Source: a virus
Strand: one strand, 5' to 3'
Virus record (IMG/VR): IMGVR_UViG_3300028835_000859
Span: 1-33,008 of that record
DNA: 33,008 nucleotides
Position 1 is the stretch's first letter; each line of letters opens with the position of its first letter. Of the stretch, positions 1-11,500 are shown in pieces. The notes below the pieces were generated by a model. It saw only the letters and a program-made list of their open reading frames with translations. It had not been told where the DNA came from and searched no databases. The translations under genes and the position numbers were made by a program.

Positions 1-2
1 CG

Positions 3-161
3 ATGGTTCTCGGCATGATGAGCGGCCAACAGACCGGTCTCAAGAACAAACTCATGCAGGGTCTCGGGTGGATCAATGGCGGTGGTAATTTTGTGAGGGC
101 ACCACACCATGAGCAGTTCATCGAAGACGACGACAACGGACAGCATTCCCGCGTGGCTTGA
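3..161 (+). CDS. 3' end of an upstream phage gene (partial)
   Basis: The frame open from base 3 reads to a TGA at 159-161 and gives a glycine-containing tail (motifs GLGWINGGGNF and an acidic EDDDNG near the end). The other two forward frames stop at 16-18 and 86-88, so this is the best candidate for the end of the gene that enters the window from the left. Its true start lies outside or can be the ATG at 3. It would overlap the next gene (start 109) by 53 bases, which is long for this genome, so the assignment is tentative. Function cannot be judged from 52 residues. Confidence 0.4.
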   Translation: MVLGMMSGQQTGLKNKLMQGLGWINGGGNFVRAPHHEQFIEDDDNGQHSRVA

Positions 162-1203
162 AGCAGGTAGCGAACAGGCTGTAGGAATTGCCCGAAGAGT
201 TGCTGATCGGGAATACACGCCGTATGAAGAACAGCGAATTGCCGATCTCTCGGAGGGCGAGCGAGTCGCCGGGGAGCGGGCGCTTGGCATGGGTCAGGAC
301 TATCAGTCCGACCTGGAGCGATCCCGTGAACTGACCGAGCAGGGCGTCCAGGGATTCACCGAGGCCGACATGCAGGGCTACATGAGTCCCTACATTGAGG
401 GCGCACTGGATCCGGCGGCGCGTGAGCTTCGCGAAGAAATCGCCAGGCAGCAGCAGGCGATCGGTGGCAAAGCCGGCATGTCCGGTGCGTTCGGTGGCGC
501 TCGTCACGGCATCGCCGAGGCCGAAGGACGCCGCGGCGGCCTCGAGGCCATGAGCGACCTGTACGGGCGTGGCTACCAGCAGGCCTTCGAATCTGCCCGT
601 GACCAGTTCAATCGCGATCGCGATGTGTTTGCTCGAGGAGCGGAGCAGTTCCGGGCGACGGGTCAGGCAGGCCAGCAGATGCTGACGCAGGACATCCAGA
701 ACCTGCTGACAACCGGCGGCGTTCAGCGCCAGCTGGAGCAGGCAGGCCTTGACTTCGATTACGGCCAGTTCATCGAGGCCAGGGACTGGGACGTCAACAA
801 CCTGAAGCCACTGCTCGACACGCTGTCGACAGTTCCTCACACCAAGACCCGGACGCAGAAGGAGAAGAAGGGCGCCCTGGGTACCGTCCTCGGCGTGGCA
901 GCCACGGTTGCCGGCGCCTACTTTACCGGCGGCGCATCACTTGCTGCCTCTGGCGCGAGCGGCGGATTCCTGAAGAAGGTCGGTGTTGGATTCGGCGACA
1001 TGCTGGGCGGTGAAGGCGCAGGCATGGCGGCCTTTGGCGGAGGCGGAGGCGGAGGCGGCGGCAGCGGAGGCGGAGGCTGGGCTGGCTGGTCAGATCCATG
1101 GGCCGGCGGTTATGGCGGCGGTGGCGGCGGCGGTGGCGGCGGTGGTTCCTTTGGTGGTTGGAATGATCCATATGGTACCGGCGGCATGGTTCCAGAGTAC
1201 TAG
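109..1203 (+). CDS. Putative phage structural/ejection protein with glycine-rich C-terminus
   Basis: A 364-residue protein. Residues about 85-140 contain YMSPYIEGAL followed by an alanine/glutamate-rich helix and the motif GMSGAFGGARHGIAEAEG, which resembles the YMNPY...AFGGSR.G..EAE signature I know from phage internal or tail-associated structural proteins. A short hydrophobic stretch (about 262-290) precedes a low-complexity Gly/Ser/Trp C-terminus (about 305-364) made of GGC/GGA runs. The start at 109 has a GAGG about 11 bases upstream; it overlaps the preceding partial gene. It is followed after 9 bases by the next structural gene, whose Shine-Dalgarno overlaps this stop codon. The position directly before a polyvalent protein suggests a virion protein delivered with the DNA; this role is inferred. 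Confidence 0.6.
   Translation: MSSSSKTTTTDSIPAWLEAGSEQAVGIARRVADREYTPYEEQRIADLSEGERVAGERALGMGQDYQSDLERSRELTEQGVQGFTEADMQGYMSPYIEGALDPAARELREEIARQQQAIGGKAGMSGAFGGARHGIAEAEGRRGGLEAMSDLYGRGYQQAFESARDQFNRDRDVFARGAEQFRATGQAGQQMLTQDIQNLLTTGGVQRQLEQAGLDFDYGQFIEARDWDVNNLKPLLDTLSTVPHTKTRTQKEKKGALGTVLGVAATVAGAYFTGGASLAASGASGGFLKKVGVGFGDMLGGEGAGMAAFGGGGGGGGGSGGGGWAGWSDPWAGGYGGGGGGGGGGGSFGGWNDPYGTGGMVPEY
1036..1170 (+). repeat. Glycine-codon low-complexity tract
   Basis: Two runs of near-perfect GGC/GGA/GGT triplets (about 1036-1076 and 1114-1147) separated by a GWAGWSDPWAGGYG-coding linker, encoding poly-glycine in the C-terminus of the preceding CDS. Such tracts are prone to slippage, so copy number may vary between related phages. 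Confidence 0.8.
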
Positions 1204-1212
1204 GAGATAATC

Positions 1213-2592
1213 ATGGGCGACAAATTAAACGAATGGATCAACGCGAACTCCGCCACGCTGCAGGCGCTTTCTGGACCAGGGCAACCGGGCATACCGCCAT
1301 CAGCGATACCTGGTGCGCCAGGCGCGCCCGGTGCGCCACCGCCAGGATTCCCGCCGGCAGACCCTGCAGCAGCAGGGGGGTTTCCCCCGCCGCAGGCAGG
1401 ACCGCCGGCAGGCCCACCGCCTGGTGCTACTGACTACTCAGGTGCGTTCCCTGGTCCAGCGCCAGCCGCAACACCGCAGCCGCCTGCCTTCGACATGCCG
1501 ATGATGCAGCCACAGGCCGCACCGGTCGAAGTCGGCGGACCAACACCAGGCGCGCCACCGCCAGAGGCGGCACCGAAGCCGAAGCCCAAGGACGCCGTTG
1601 GATTCGAAGATGTAATGAAGGACGCCGATCCCAAACAGATCGACGAGGCGATCAAGGTCATGGAGACAGCCTCTGGCAAGTCGGTCGAGGAACTCTATAC
1701 CGCGCAGACTGGCGCACCGCCACCGGAGGGCATGGGCAAACGGAAGCTCGGTCAGGCCTTATTCGAATTCGGACTGAACCTAATGGCGGCGCCAGCAGGC
1801 TTGAGCGATGTCGAGACGATCGGCCGGGCTGGACAGGCCACCATTGCCCAAAGGACTCAGCGCGAAGAGAAGGAGGAGCAGAAGGCCTTGGCTGCTGAGG
1901 AACGGCGTGCTGCCGCACACGAGCGCGCTATGGGTCGCCTTGATCGCAAGTTCGATCGTGCTGCCACGCTGGAGCGCCTGTCGATGGAACGACAGCGCAC
2001 GCAGGCAGCGCTTGATAAACCGATCGGCGAGTTCACGAACTATGTTGGCCCTGGTGGCTACATGTATGAGTGGAACCCGGAGACTCAGGAAGGTCGCCAG
2101 ATCATTATCAATGGCAAGCCGATGAAGGCTACTGACCAGGCGATCGCAGGTAAGCAGCAGCGCTTCGATACCGAGGTTCGTTTCAACATGTACATGGGTG
2201 TCTACGGCAAGGATTCCGATGGCAATCCTCTCACTGGTGAAGCGTTCAGCCTGGCTCAGAAGGAAGCACTCAAGTTTGCCAATCGCCAGAAGCCATACAC
2301 CAGAGCGGAGGCGAATCGATCAGCGGTAGATGGTGCGACATCACTGTTCAAGAACGATTCGAACTACGCGCTGGCGACGCCTGAAGAGCAGCGCACGATG
2401 TTCAAGGCCAAGGTTGCCGAACTGACCGAGATGTACATGGCTGGCTATGGCAATGGCGGTGGCGAACCTGATGCATCGAAGCTAGTCGAGGGGGTTGCCA
2501 CTGCGATCACAAATGACAATGGCATCACCGAGTACTGGATGCTGAAGAACGGCGAGAAAGTCAAGGTAAACGAGAGTCAACTGGTGCGATAG
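1213..2592 (+). CDS. Proline-rich putative internal virion protein
   Basis: A 459-residue protein starting at an ATG preceded by AGGAG at 1203-1207, which overlaps the previous stop region: a strong, well-spaced Shine-Dalgarno. Residues about 20-130 are a Pro/Gly/Ala-rich disordered arm (PGAPGAPGAPPPG-like). A short globular segment (about 135-190) includes RKLGQALFEFGLNLMAAPAG, which looks membrane-active or amphipathic. Residues about 205-265 are a charged coiled coil (RTQREEKEEQKALAAEERR). The C-terminal 180 residues appear folded but I do not recognise them. Its stop codon TAG directly abuts the ATG of the giant polyvalent protein, so the two are probably translated in a coupled way. A virion or ejection role is inferred from position. 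Confidence 0.6.
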   Translation: MGDKLNEWINANSATLQALSGPGQPGIPPSAIPGAPGAPGAPPPGFPPADPAAAGGFPPPQAGPPAGPPPGATDYSGAFPGPAPAATPQPPAFDMPMMQPQAAPVEVGGPTPGAPPPEAAPKPKPKDAVGFEDVMKDADPKQIDEAIKVMETASGKSVEELYTAQTGAPPPEGMGKRKLGQALFEFGLNLMAAPAGLSDVETIGRAGQATIAQRTQREEKEEQKALAAEERRAAAHERAMGRLDRKFDRAATLERLSMERQRTQAALDKPIGEFTNYVGPGGYMYEWNPETQEGRQIIINGKPMKATDQAIAGKQQRFDTEVRFNMYMGVYGKDSDGNPLTGEAFSLAQKEALKFANRQKPYTRAEANRSAVDGATSLFKNDSNYALATPEEQRTMFKAKVAELTEMYMAGYGNGGGEPDASKLVEGVATAITNDNGITEYWMLKNGEKVKVNESQLVR

Positions 2593-5500
2593 ATGGCCTG
2601 GACCTACGGCGCACAATTTCAAGTTCGAGATCCTGACGAGCAGGACGAGAACGGCCTGACGTACGGCGAGCAGGTGCCGGTAGCATTCGGCGACTACTCG
2701 AAGGCTACCTATGGCGAGCGGTTCGATGTGCATGACCTTGATCCTATTCAGGGTGCTGAACCAGGCCTTCGCCAGCGACTGCTGTCCAGCGTCGATCTTG
2801 CATCTGAACCTGCCAGCGAGTTCCAGCCCGGTGATCGCAGGTGGGCAGAAAGCAGGTTCGAAGAGGACCAAGAGCGGCCCAAGGTCTACATCAATCACCA
2901 GAAATTTCAGGATGCCGGTGCCAGCGGCTACGAAGGCAAGATGCTGCTGGCCGAGTCGCTGCATAACCTGAAGAACGTCGATCCCGCCCGATACCGAAGA
3001 CTGCAGCGAGCAGCGGCAGAAAGCCCTGAGTACATGAAGTGGGCCAAGGAATCGTATCGTCTATCTCAGGACGAGGGCGAGGAACGGTCATTCGAAGACT
3101 GGCACAGGGTTTCGCGTTTCGACCAGGTCATCGGCGGTTACCTGTTCGCTCAGGATCCCAGCATCCCGACCATGGCCGAGTGGTCCCGTACTGATCTGCC
3201 GTTTGGCGAGGGGCTGACAAAGGAACTGGACGATCTTGAGAAGGCGCTCGGGGCTGAACAGCCGAAGCAAAGCCAGTCGTTCATCATCCGGCGCCCGAGT
3301 CCGGAAGAAGCCGCAGAGTTGCGAGAACGATATGAGACCAAACCATGGGAGCGAATTACATCCGAGGCTGCCGGTGGCGGCATCCTGGGACTGCCATCCA
3401 AGCAGGAAATAATGGAGCGGAAGTATCCGCGTGCCAAGGAGAAAATGCAGGCGATTGAAGATGCGTCCTGGGAAGGTGTCGAAGAAACTGGCTGGGGCGA
3501 GGGATTCTCAAAAACAATGGAGAAGCAACTGCCGAACTACAGGCGGCAGGTGTTCGGCGGTATGCGCGGTGGCAATCCGGTAACCGTCGCAGACCTCGAG
3601 CAAAATGCGATGGCCGAGCAGATGATTACCGGCACCGGACGTATCCAGGATTCAATTGAGAATAACCGCATCGCCAAGGAGTGGGGATTCGAGGAGGGAT
3701 CTGATCGGGTGCCTGAGGGCGTTCATCCAGTCGATGCCTTTGTGGAATGGCTCGGGACTGCTGATGGCCGTGGTGAAACGGAGTTGGTGGCAGCGAGTAC
3801 TCCGGTTGCAGTCATAGCCCAAGATATCTGGGATGCCGAAACACAGACCTGGGACGATGCTGCGCTTCTCGTTAAGCCACACAGCCTGAAATACTATGCG
3901 TTCGGATCGCTGGATGCCTTTCTCAATATGGGCCCAGCGGTGGCGGCCACGTTTTTGACAAAGAATCCCATGGTCGGTGCTGCCATCATGGGAACCCAGG
4001 TCTATGGCCAGACATACGGGACGATGCTGGATCGCGGATATTCGCCAGATCAGGCGAGGGCAGCCGCCGTTTTCTCAGCGCTTGCCGAAACAGTAACCGA
4101 GCGGGTCTCGCTTGGAGTTCTCACCAAGAATAATTTCACCGGGCTGAAACGAATCTTTGCCGGTGCCGGTGCTGAAGGCCTGCAGGAACCAATCACTGAA
4201 GCCCTGCAGATGGGTTACGACGTGGGAATCCTCGGCGATGACATAGGCATGGGCGAGGCCTTCATGCGCCTAGTCGATGCCGGCATCATCGGCTTTGGTG
4301 TTGGCGGCGGCATGGGGGCCACCGTCGAGGCGCTCAATCGTGCGAGTACTCCAGCCGCCCAGGAGGAAGCCAAATACGAACAGCACATGGATGCGCTGCA
4401 TCTCGACCTAACCAAGGCAAATCAAGAGGCGCAGGCGCTTGAAGTCCTCGAGGGGAATACCGAGCTCCTGGATAAGGTGATCAACAATCAGTTGGCAGAT
4501 GTTTCGAATGAGGAACTTGCTGAGCTTGAAGAGCAGAAACTGATCAGGATCGAAGACGATGGCACGATCAAGGCGCTGCCGAAAGCTCGGCGCCAGGTAG
4601 CCAAGGCACAGGTCGAAGTCAGACAGAAGCGCAAGAAGGAGGCACTCAAAGCTCGAGGTGTTAGTGAAGCCGAGGCAGGCCCGACCGTCGAAATCTTGGA
4701 CATGGCGCCTGCGTTTGCAGCGGCCGAAGTCGAGACTGAAATCGACCCGACCGATGCGCAGAAATCTGCTGGCAATTACCGCAAGGGACGTTTCACGTGG
4801 AACGGTGTCGAGGTTGCAATCGAAACGCCAGCTGGCGCAACAAGGTCTGGCGTCGACGAGCAGGGGCGTCCCTGGTCGCAGGTCATGAACTCTGGGTACG
4901 GTTACTTCACATCGAAACCCGGCGCCGACACCGTCGATGGAGAACCGACCGAAGGGGTCGACGCTTACATCGGACCCGACCTGACAGTCCCCACCGTGTA
5001 TGTGATCAACCAGGCGAAGAACCCTCGCCGGGAAGCCGTCGGCGAGAACTTCGATGAACACAAGGTCATGGTCGGCTACCAGTCGCAGCAAGCGGCTCTC
5101 AATGCTTACGCAGAAGACTTTGCGCCGGTTCGTGTAGTCGAGGGCGAAGTCGTTGGCAAGTACCCTGGTGAGCCGCTGGCAGATAACGAGATGGTCGACC
5201 TGTGGTTCGACGATCTTGCGCGCATGACAGAACGCGCGACAGACCTTGAGACGCGCGCCGAGCCGCTCAATTCCGTGGAGGAACTGGAGCTCGAGGAGCT
5301 TCGCGAAGATATCGAGACGCGCCGGACTGACATTGCCGGCGAAGGCTATGACCCAGCCGCGTTGCTTGCCGCACCTAAAGTATCCGTACTCCCCATGCAG
5401 CCGCAGCAGTTCAAGGCGTGGCTCGACAGACCATCGCATGCGCTGCCGGTTTCCCTGGATGATCGTGCCGGCTACGACAAGCTGCCGGTATTCGCTACCG

Positions 5501-8500
5501 TCGAGGCAACTGACCCGACACCTGAGCGCTACCCATCGCGTGGCAAGAAGGTCACTGGAGCGCCACCAGGGAGACGCTCCTTCAAAGACATCGACAAACT
5601 GATCGAGAAAACCGTGGCGATCCTCGAGGATTCGAAACTGATTCCGCCTGAGGCCTGGACCTGGTACGAGGACTCTGGGCGAAAGATTCGAGAGATCACC
5701 CGCAACGACCCGGAACTGATGCACTCCGTGGTCCAGATCCTGGCGGCCACATCGCAGGGTGCTGGCGTAGGCGCGAACACAACCTTCATGATCAAGGGTG
5801 CCTACGCGATCGCCAAGGGCGAGACCAAACCAGAGACCGGCATGTATCCGCAGACCGCCAGCGCGAACATCGAAACGATGGCTAAGCTTGAAACCCAGGA
5901 GATCACCAACCAGCAGCCTGGCATTGGCTCCAAGGTGATGAGCTTCTACCGCAACCTGTACGACGCCACATTCAACACCAACCTGTATCCCGACGATGTC
6001 ACGATTGATCGGTGGATGGTCAGGAATCTGGGCTACACCGCTGGCGATTCGGTCGAGGGTACGCAATACGATTACGCCCGGAAGATATTTCAGGATGCCA
6101 CCGCGCGTTACAACGCGAGGAACGGAACGAACTGGCTGCCGCGGAATGCTCAGGCAGCGCTGTGGGTACACGAGCGATCAAAGGCATCGATGTCGAAGAC
6201 GGGCAAGGTGACCCCGGTCGATGCATTTGCCGAACACATCGAGGCCGTGACCGCAAGAGTCACGCACGAGGCAGTGCCATCGAAGACTACCGAGCAGGGC
6301 CGTCAGGTCGATGTCTTACCGCGGGAAGAGAAGCAGGAACTCGGGCGGCGCCAGCGCGAGGCCTTGGCGGAGAACAATACGCATGTCGTGATGGAAGCAC
6401 TCGGCGTGCCGCTCTACAACGTCGCCACAGCGATCGGCGGTTACGAGGGCATGATCAACCCGAACGAGATTTCGAACATCGTCATGGTCGGTGGCGCTGA
6501 ACTTGACCGGCCGAGGGCAGATGTCTTCTCGCGGATCATGCAGTACATCTATACGCAGGATGCGGTGCCCTGGTTCCGAGCGGAGCGGAAGGCCGCAACC
6601 AGCGAGAAGACCGGCAACTTCGGGCGGAGATACACGCAGGGTATCAACTGGGATCTTCAGGGGCCGCTCAACGAGGATCAGGAAACCATGCTCTTCGATG
6701 CCCTGCGAAAGGCGCTGGGTCCAGACGCTGGGTTCAGCATGGTTGGTGAAGATCAACTAGTAATAATCGATTTCAAAGATGAGAAGGGCGTCACATTTTC
6801 TGGACTTAAACCTGCTGAATTCATTGAAAAAATCGACCAGATAGGGGAAAATATCGGAGCCGATCTTGGAGTTGTTAACAGCCACACTTTCGGCGCTGAG
6901 GGTAACTATTTAACACAGGACTGGGAGACTGACCCCAATGGCCAAAGACTCGAAGAAGCGATTCAAGAGTACGCCAGCACCCGCGGACCACCGGATCTTC
7001 TCGAACGGGTTCGTGCTTGGCGGGAAAGTGCGCAAGGCATCACCCGCGAGTTCCTCAAAGCCGATACCAGGCCGAGGGCGGGGGCAGCCGCACCGATATC
7101 CGTGGCTCGACTCGACGACCGATCCGCGACCGAAGACGCCGTCTTCCAAAGATTCGGGTCAGTAGATCGCACACGAGATACGACCGAAGAGCTTAAGTTC
7201 TATGACCTCACCCCGGTCGTAGAGAATCCCGAACTCACTGATCGCCTGGCCGATTCCTTCGGCTATACGATCGAAGTATTCTCGTTCGAAGCCGATAACT
7301 TCAAGCTGCCCAGACTGGGCAAAAAGAACTACGAGGAAGGGACGGTCTACATCTATGATCCGGCGGCCGCTCACGGGTCATTCAAAGACGAGACCTATAC
7401 CCGCGCCTGGCGAGTCAGCCACGAGATTGCGCACGGCATAACCGAACGCCTGATGCAGGAACGCTACGGTGACTCGAGGCGCTACGGTCGTCTCGGTCGG
7501 CCGATGATGGGCGAGCGCGGTGTGCCGCCGAAGCGCGTGGAGGTCGAGCTCGAGCCGCTGACACTGCTGCAGGCCCAGCGCGCAGTGGAGTGGGAAGATG
7601 TGGCGTTTCGTGTGCAGCGAGTCCTGCTCGACAAGATGGGCATCTCGATCCCTGACTCGGTCTTCAACCAGGAATACAACACCAACATTGCCGACGCCAC
7701 CTTCCGTACTGTGACCGGAGACTTCGCCGATGCTGGCGAGTTCGGATTCAAGCCGTCGGTGTTCAAGCCGACCATCAAGTCGATACTCACCGGGCTGGAG
7801 CGTACCGAGCAGGCCTTGGCCGAAGACCAGGGACGCGAGGCAACCGAGGGCATCGATCTCGCAACCTACAACCAGATCAGCGATGAGCAACTGCAGGAGG
7901 CGATCGATCTCCAGAGCAGGGAGCCAGCCGACAAGCCGCTCTTCTCTGTCGTACCTGGAGTGCCGGCGGACACGAAATGGTACCGCGGCTCGCAGCATGA
8001 GGAGATCAGGCTGCACAGGGAGACCGGCATCGTGCATGCCTCGACCTCTGAGAAAACGGCAAGCGCCTTCGGCCCAGTCAGCGAGGTGACGCTGCATGTG
8101 CAGAACCCGTTCGACTATGAAAACCCGGCGCATGCCAAAGCGCTGAAGGCACAGTTCAGGACCAATGCCCAGCTGATGAAATTCGCGCAGGCACTGGATG
8201 TGGTGCATGGCGGCGAGCGCACCTGGTTGGGCGGTGAAGGCACGCTCGAGGATGTGCGCGAGTATTTCAATGTCGGCCTTGAGATGGGCAACTACCAGAC
8301 GCTCGAGTCGCCGGCAGTGCTGGAGGCTATCCGGGCGATGGGCCATGACTCTGTGTACATGGTCGAGGATGACTTCGGACCCAAGGGCATAGCTGTCTTC
8401 GATGCTGCCCTGATGACCAGGGACGCACCGCTCTTTGCCGTGATCGAGGACGAGGTGTTCCCCGGGTTCTACTCCGGGCTTGCTCGAGCGGCCCGAAACC

Positions 8501-11500
8501 TGAAGCAGGACAAAGGAACCGGCAAGCAGATGCTGGCCATGCTGACCAAGATGCCAGGTGTCAAGGCTGAGGAGCTTGACTGGACCGGCGTACCTGAATA
8601 CCTGAGGGCCAAGGAGACCGTCACCAAGGACCAGTTGATCGCGTTCATCGACGCCAACGGTGTGCGGATCGAAGAAACCAATCTCGGTTACAGAGGGATT
8701 GGGCGTGGTGACATGCCTGAAGATGTCAACTGGAAGAAGGTGCAGGATGCCTACGAAGCCGGCGAGGCCGGAGGCATCATGGACTTGCCGGCTACCCAGC
8801 AAGACATCGGCGGAACGACATTAACCGAAGAACAAATCGAGGTGATTGAGGACAGGGGTTCTGAGTACGTTACCTGGGAGAGCATGACCCCAGGCCAGAA
8901 GAACCAATTCGCCCAGATCGTTTACAAAGTGGACACGACAGGCGCAGCCGTACTCGGGACCGAATATGGTGGCGACAGCGTAACGCTGCCCGGTGGCAAG
9001 AACTATCGCGAGATTCTGCTGAGGCTGCCCGAAAAATCCATCGACATACCGGATGTCTCCAGGGCAGTAGGCTGGCCAACCGATGCAACCATTCGCGATC
9101 TTGATCGGCAGATGCGAGAAAAGTTCAACGAAGGCCTGACGCTCGAGCAGCGCGACTTTCTGCAGGGCGGGGCGCCTGCACAAATCATCGACATGCTGGA
9201 TGACTGGGATGCCAGGCTTGGCATCGATGTGACAATGGCGAGAAGTCAGGTCGCACCGCCTCCTGTATCGATGACGGTACTGCAACTGGAAGAAGGCCCG
9301 GCGACAGAGGACCTTGCCGATGTCCTCATGACCGAACTGCACGAGACGGATATCCCCGTAGAAAAATGGGGTTGGTATAGCGAAGAGGGTCGATTCGAAT
9401 TCGAGAATCTTGATGCCGACGAGTACGACATTGTCTATGAACTGTCGCGAGCGAATGGGGTGCAACTTATCAGCGGCGCACCGGAAGGGGCAGTGCCTCG
9501 CGCCGGCAGGGTCAATGGAGTTATTCAGTTAGGCCCAGGCATCAGCCAAAATGTGTGGAACCAAATCAATAAGCAACTCTATGAGATCGGGCTGAGCGAT
9601 CAGGATGTCACCTGGGAAGATGACGAGCGTCGTTTTTATCTTAATGACGTGTCGCCCACCATGCTGGATCGCGCTAATACCATGGTCGGAAACTATGGCC
9701 TTGCAGCCCTGCAGCAGCCATCAGCAACGACCCCGGTTAAGCGAGCGCCTGCTGGCCGCCGACCGATAGAAACTTACTACGCTGCACACTGGAGCAGCTG
9801 GGCGAACATCCTTGCGAGCATTCGCATCACCGAGCGTATCGGTGAAGATGGCGAGCGCATCATGTTCATCGAGGAGATCCAGAGCGACTGGCACCAGACG
9901 GGCAGGGATGTCGGATATCGGGATCGACCCAGGGGCATGACGCCTGAGAGAGACGACCTCAAGGCAATCAAGAAACCGCTCACCGACACGGCCGACTACT
10001 GGGAAATCAGAACGAAGATCGGGCAGTTTGTTGTCAACGTCACCGCGGTGGATGGCGTCCTCCCAGACGAGAGCGCCGCCATTGATGAGGGCTATCGGCG
10101 ACTGACCCAGGAAACGGAGATTCGCCGTCGAATTGAAAGGGAAGAACGGGGAGCCGTACCCGATGCGCCGTTCAAAGGTAATGCCTGGGCTGAACTCGCG
10201 ATCAAACGAGTCATGCGCCTTGCGGCCGAAGAGGGATTCGATTCGGTTGCCTGGACCACAGGCGAGCAACAGTCAGCGCGGTATAGCCTGAGCAGGGTGC
10301 TTAACAGTCTTTCTGTCTCACCGAGCGCGCTCGAGGGCCGCCCGGATGTCCGTATCGTCTGGCTGGATCCACACATGGGAGATTCGATACAGCTTCAGGT
10401 TAATGCCGATGGCATGATCGAAGACTCGGGCAGGCATGAATTCAAGAACAAAAAACTTTCGGATGTCGTCGGCACTCCCATGGCGAAACAGATCATGGAG
10501 ACCGATAAGCGGATAGAGATCGACGCCGAGAACCTTGACATCGGTGGCCAAGGAATGAAGTCGTTCTACGACAGGACGATTCGCAACCTGGTCAGCAAGG
10601 TCATCAAGAAGCTCGACAATACGATAAAGACCAGCAGCACCAGGATCGACACAAGCGAAGGTCGCGGCGGGCCATACACGGTAGGCCGGTGGCCTGGATC
10701 ACCTCCGCCCGGAACACCTGTGGCCCAAGTAGTTGAAGTCCAACACGCTCAACTGGCAGACCTTGCGGCAGCGGCAAGGCCGATCGACGAAGCTGACTAT
10801 GGTTCGGACAGGCAGATCAACGCCCAGAACAATTTCACGTATACGCTGCAACAGATTTTGCCGAGCGAGCAATGGGAGAACTTTGAAGACTACGCACATC
10901 GGGCTACCCCAGAGGAGATGATCTCCTACGGCATGAGCCTGGCTGCCGCGGATGCTCCGCCGGTTATTATCACTCACGCAGAGATGGGGACGCTTACGGC
11001 CATGGCCGAAGAAGCGCGACGAGAGGCAGAGCAAGGCGCAGATGTGGGTCCTTATCCCACGGCCGATGAAGTTTTCTTTACGGAACTCTATGAATACATA
11101 AGCGAAGACCAGAAGGGCGTGCTTGATGACATAGCTTCTGATCCCGACACTGATCCGGGCGATGTCATCGACACCGGCCTTGGGATGGTCGTCGGGCAGT
11201 CACCAGATGTGGAAGTACCAGTTGCGCCACGAGAAACGGTAGTCTCAGAAGACGAGTTACGCGAGCTTCGAGAACTAGGACGAGCCGCAAGGCCAGCGGA
11301 AGCTGCTGATGAGGGAACGCCAGAACAACAAGACGCGTGGAATACCTTCGTTCGGAAGCTATCGGATACCTTGCCCTCATATGCCTGGGAAACATGGGAA
11401 GAGCGTGACGCCGAAGAAGCCCCCGGCGTTTACGAACTAATTACCTATGGCATTGCCTTGGCAGAAGAGGAGGCATTTACGATAACGCCAGAGATGGTGG

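Noticed and set aside
118-840. 240-codon antisense frame over the first structural gene
   Set aside because: No start signal or recognisable protein; the + strand gene has a conserved-looking motif and fits the operon.
4408-6171. 587-codon open frame on the - strand inside the polyvalent gene
   Set aside because: It lies antisense to a clear coding gene, its composition is a typical GC-driven mirror (no recognisable motif, no Shine-Dalgarno) and the + strand protein has domain matches throughout.
7378-8802. 474-codon open frame on the - strand inside the polyvalent gene
   Set aside because: Same reason: antisense shadow across the metallopeptidase and ADP-ribosyltransferase-like domains, with no family signal of its own.
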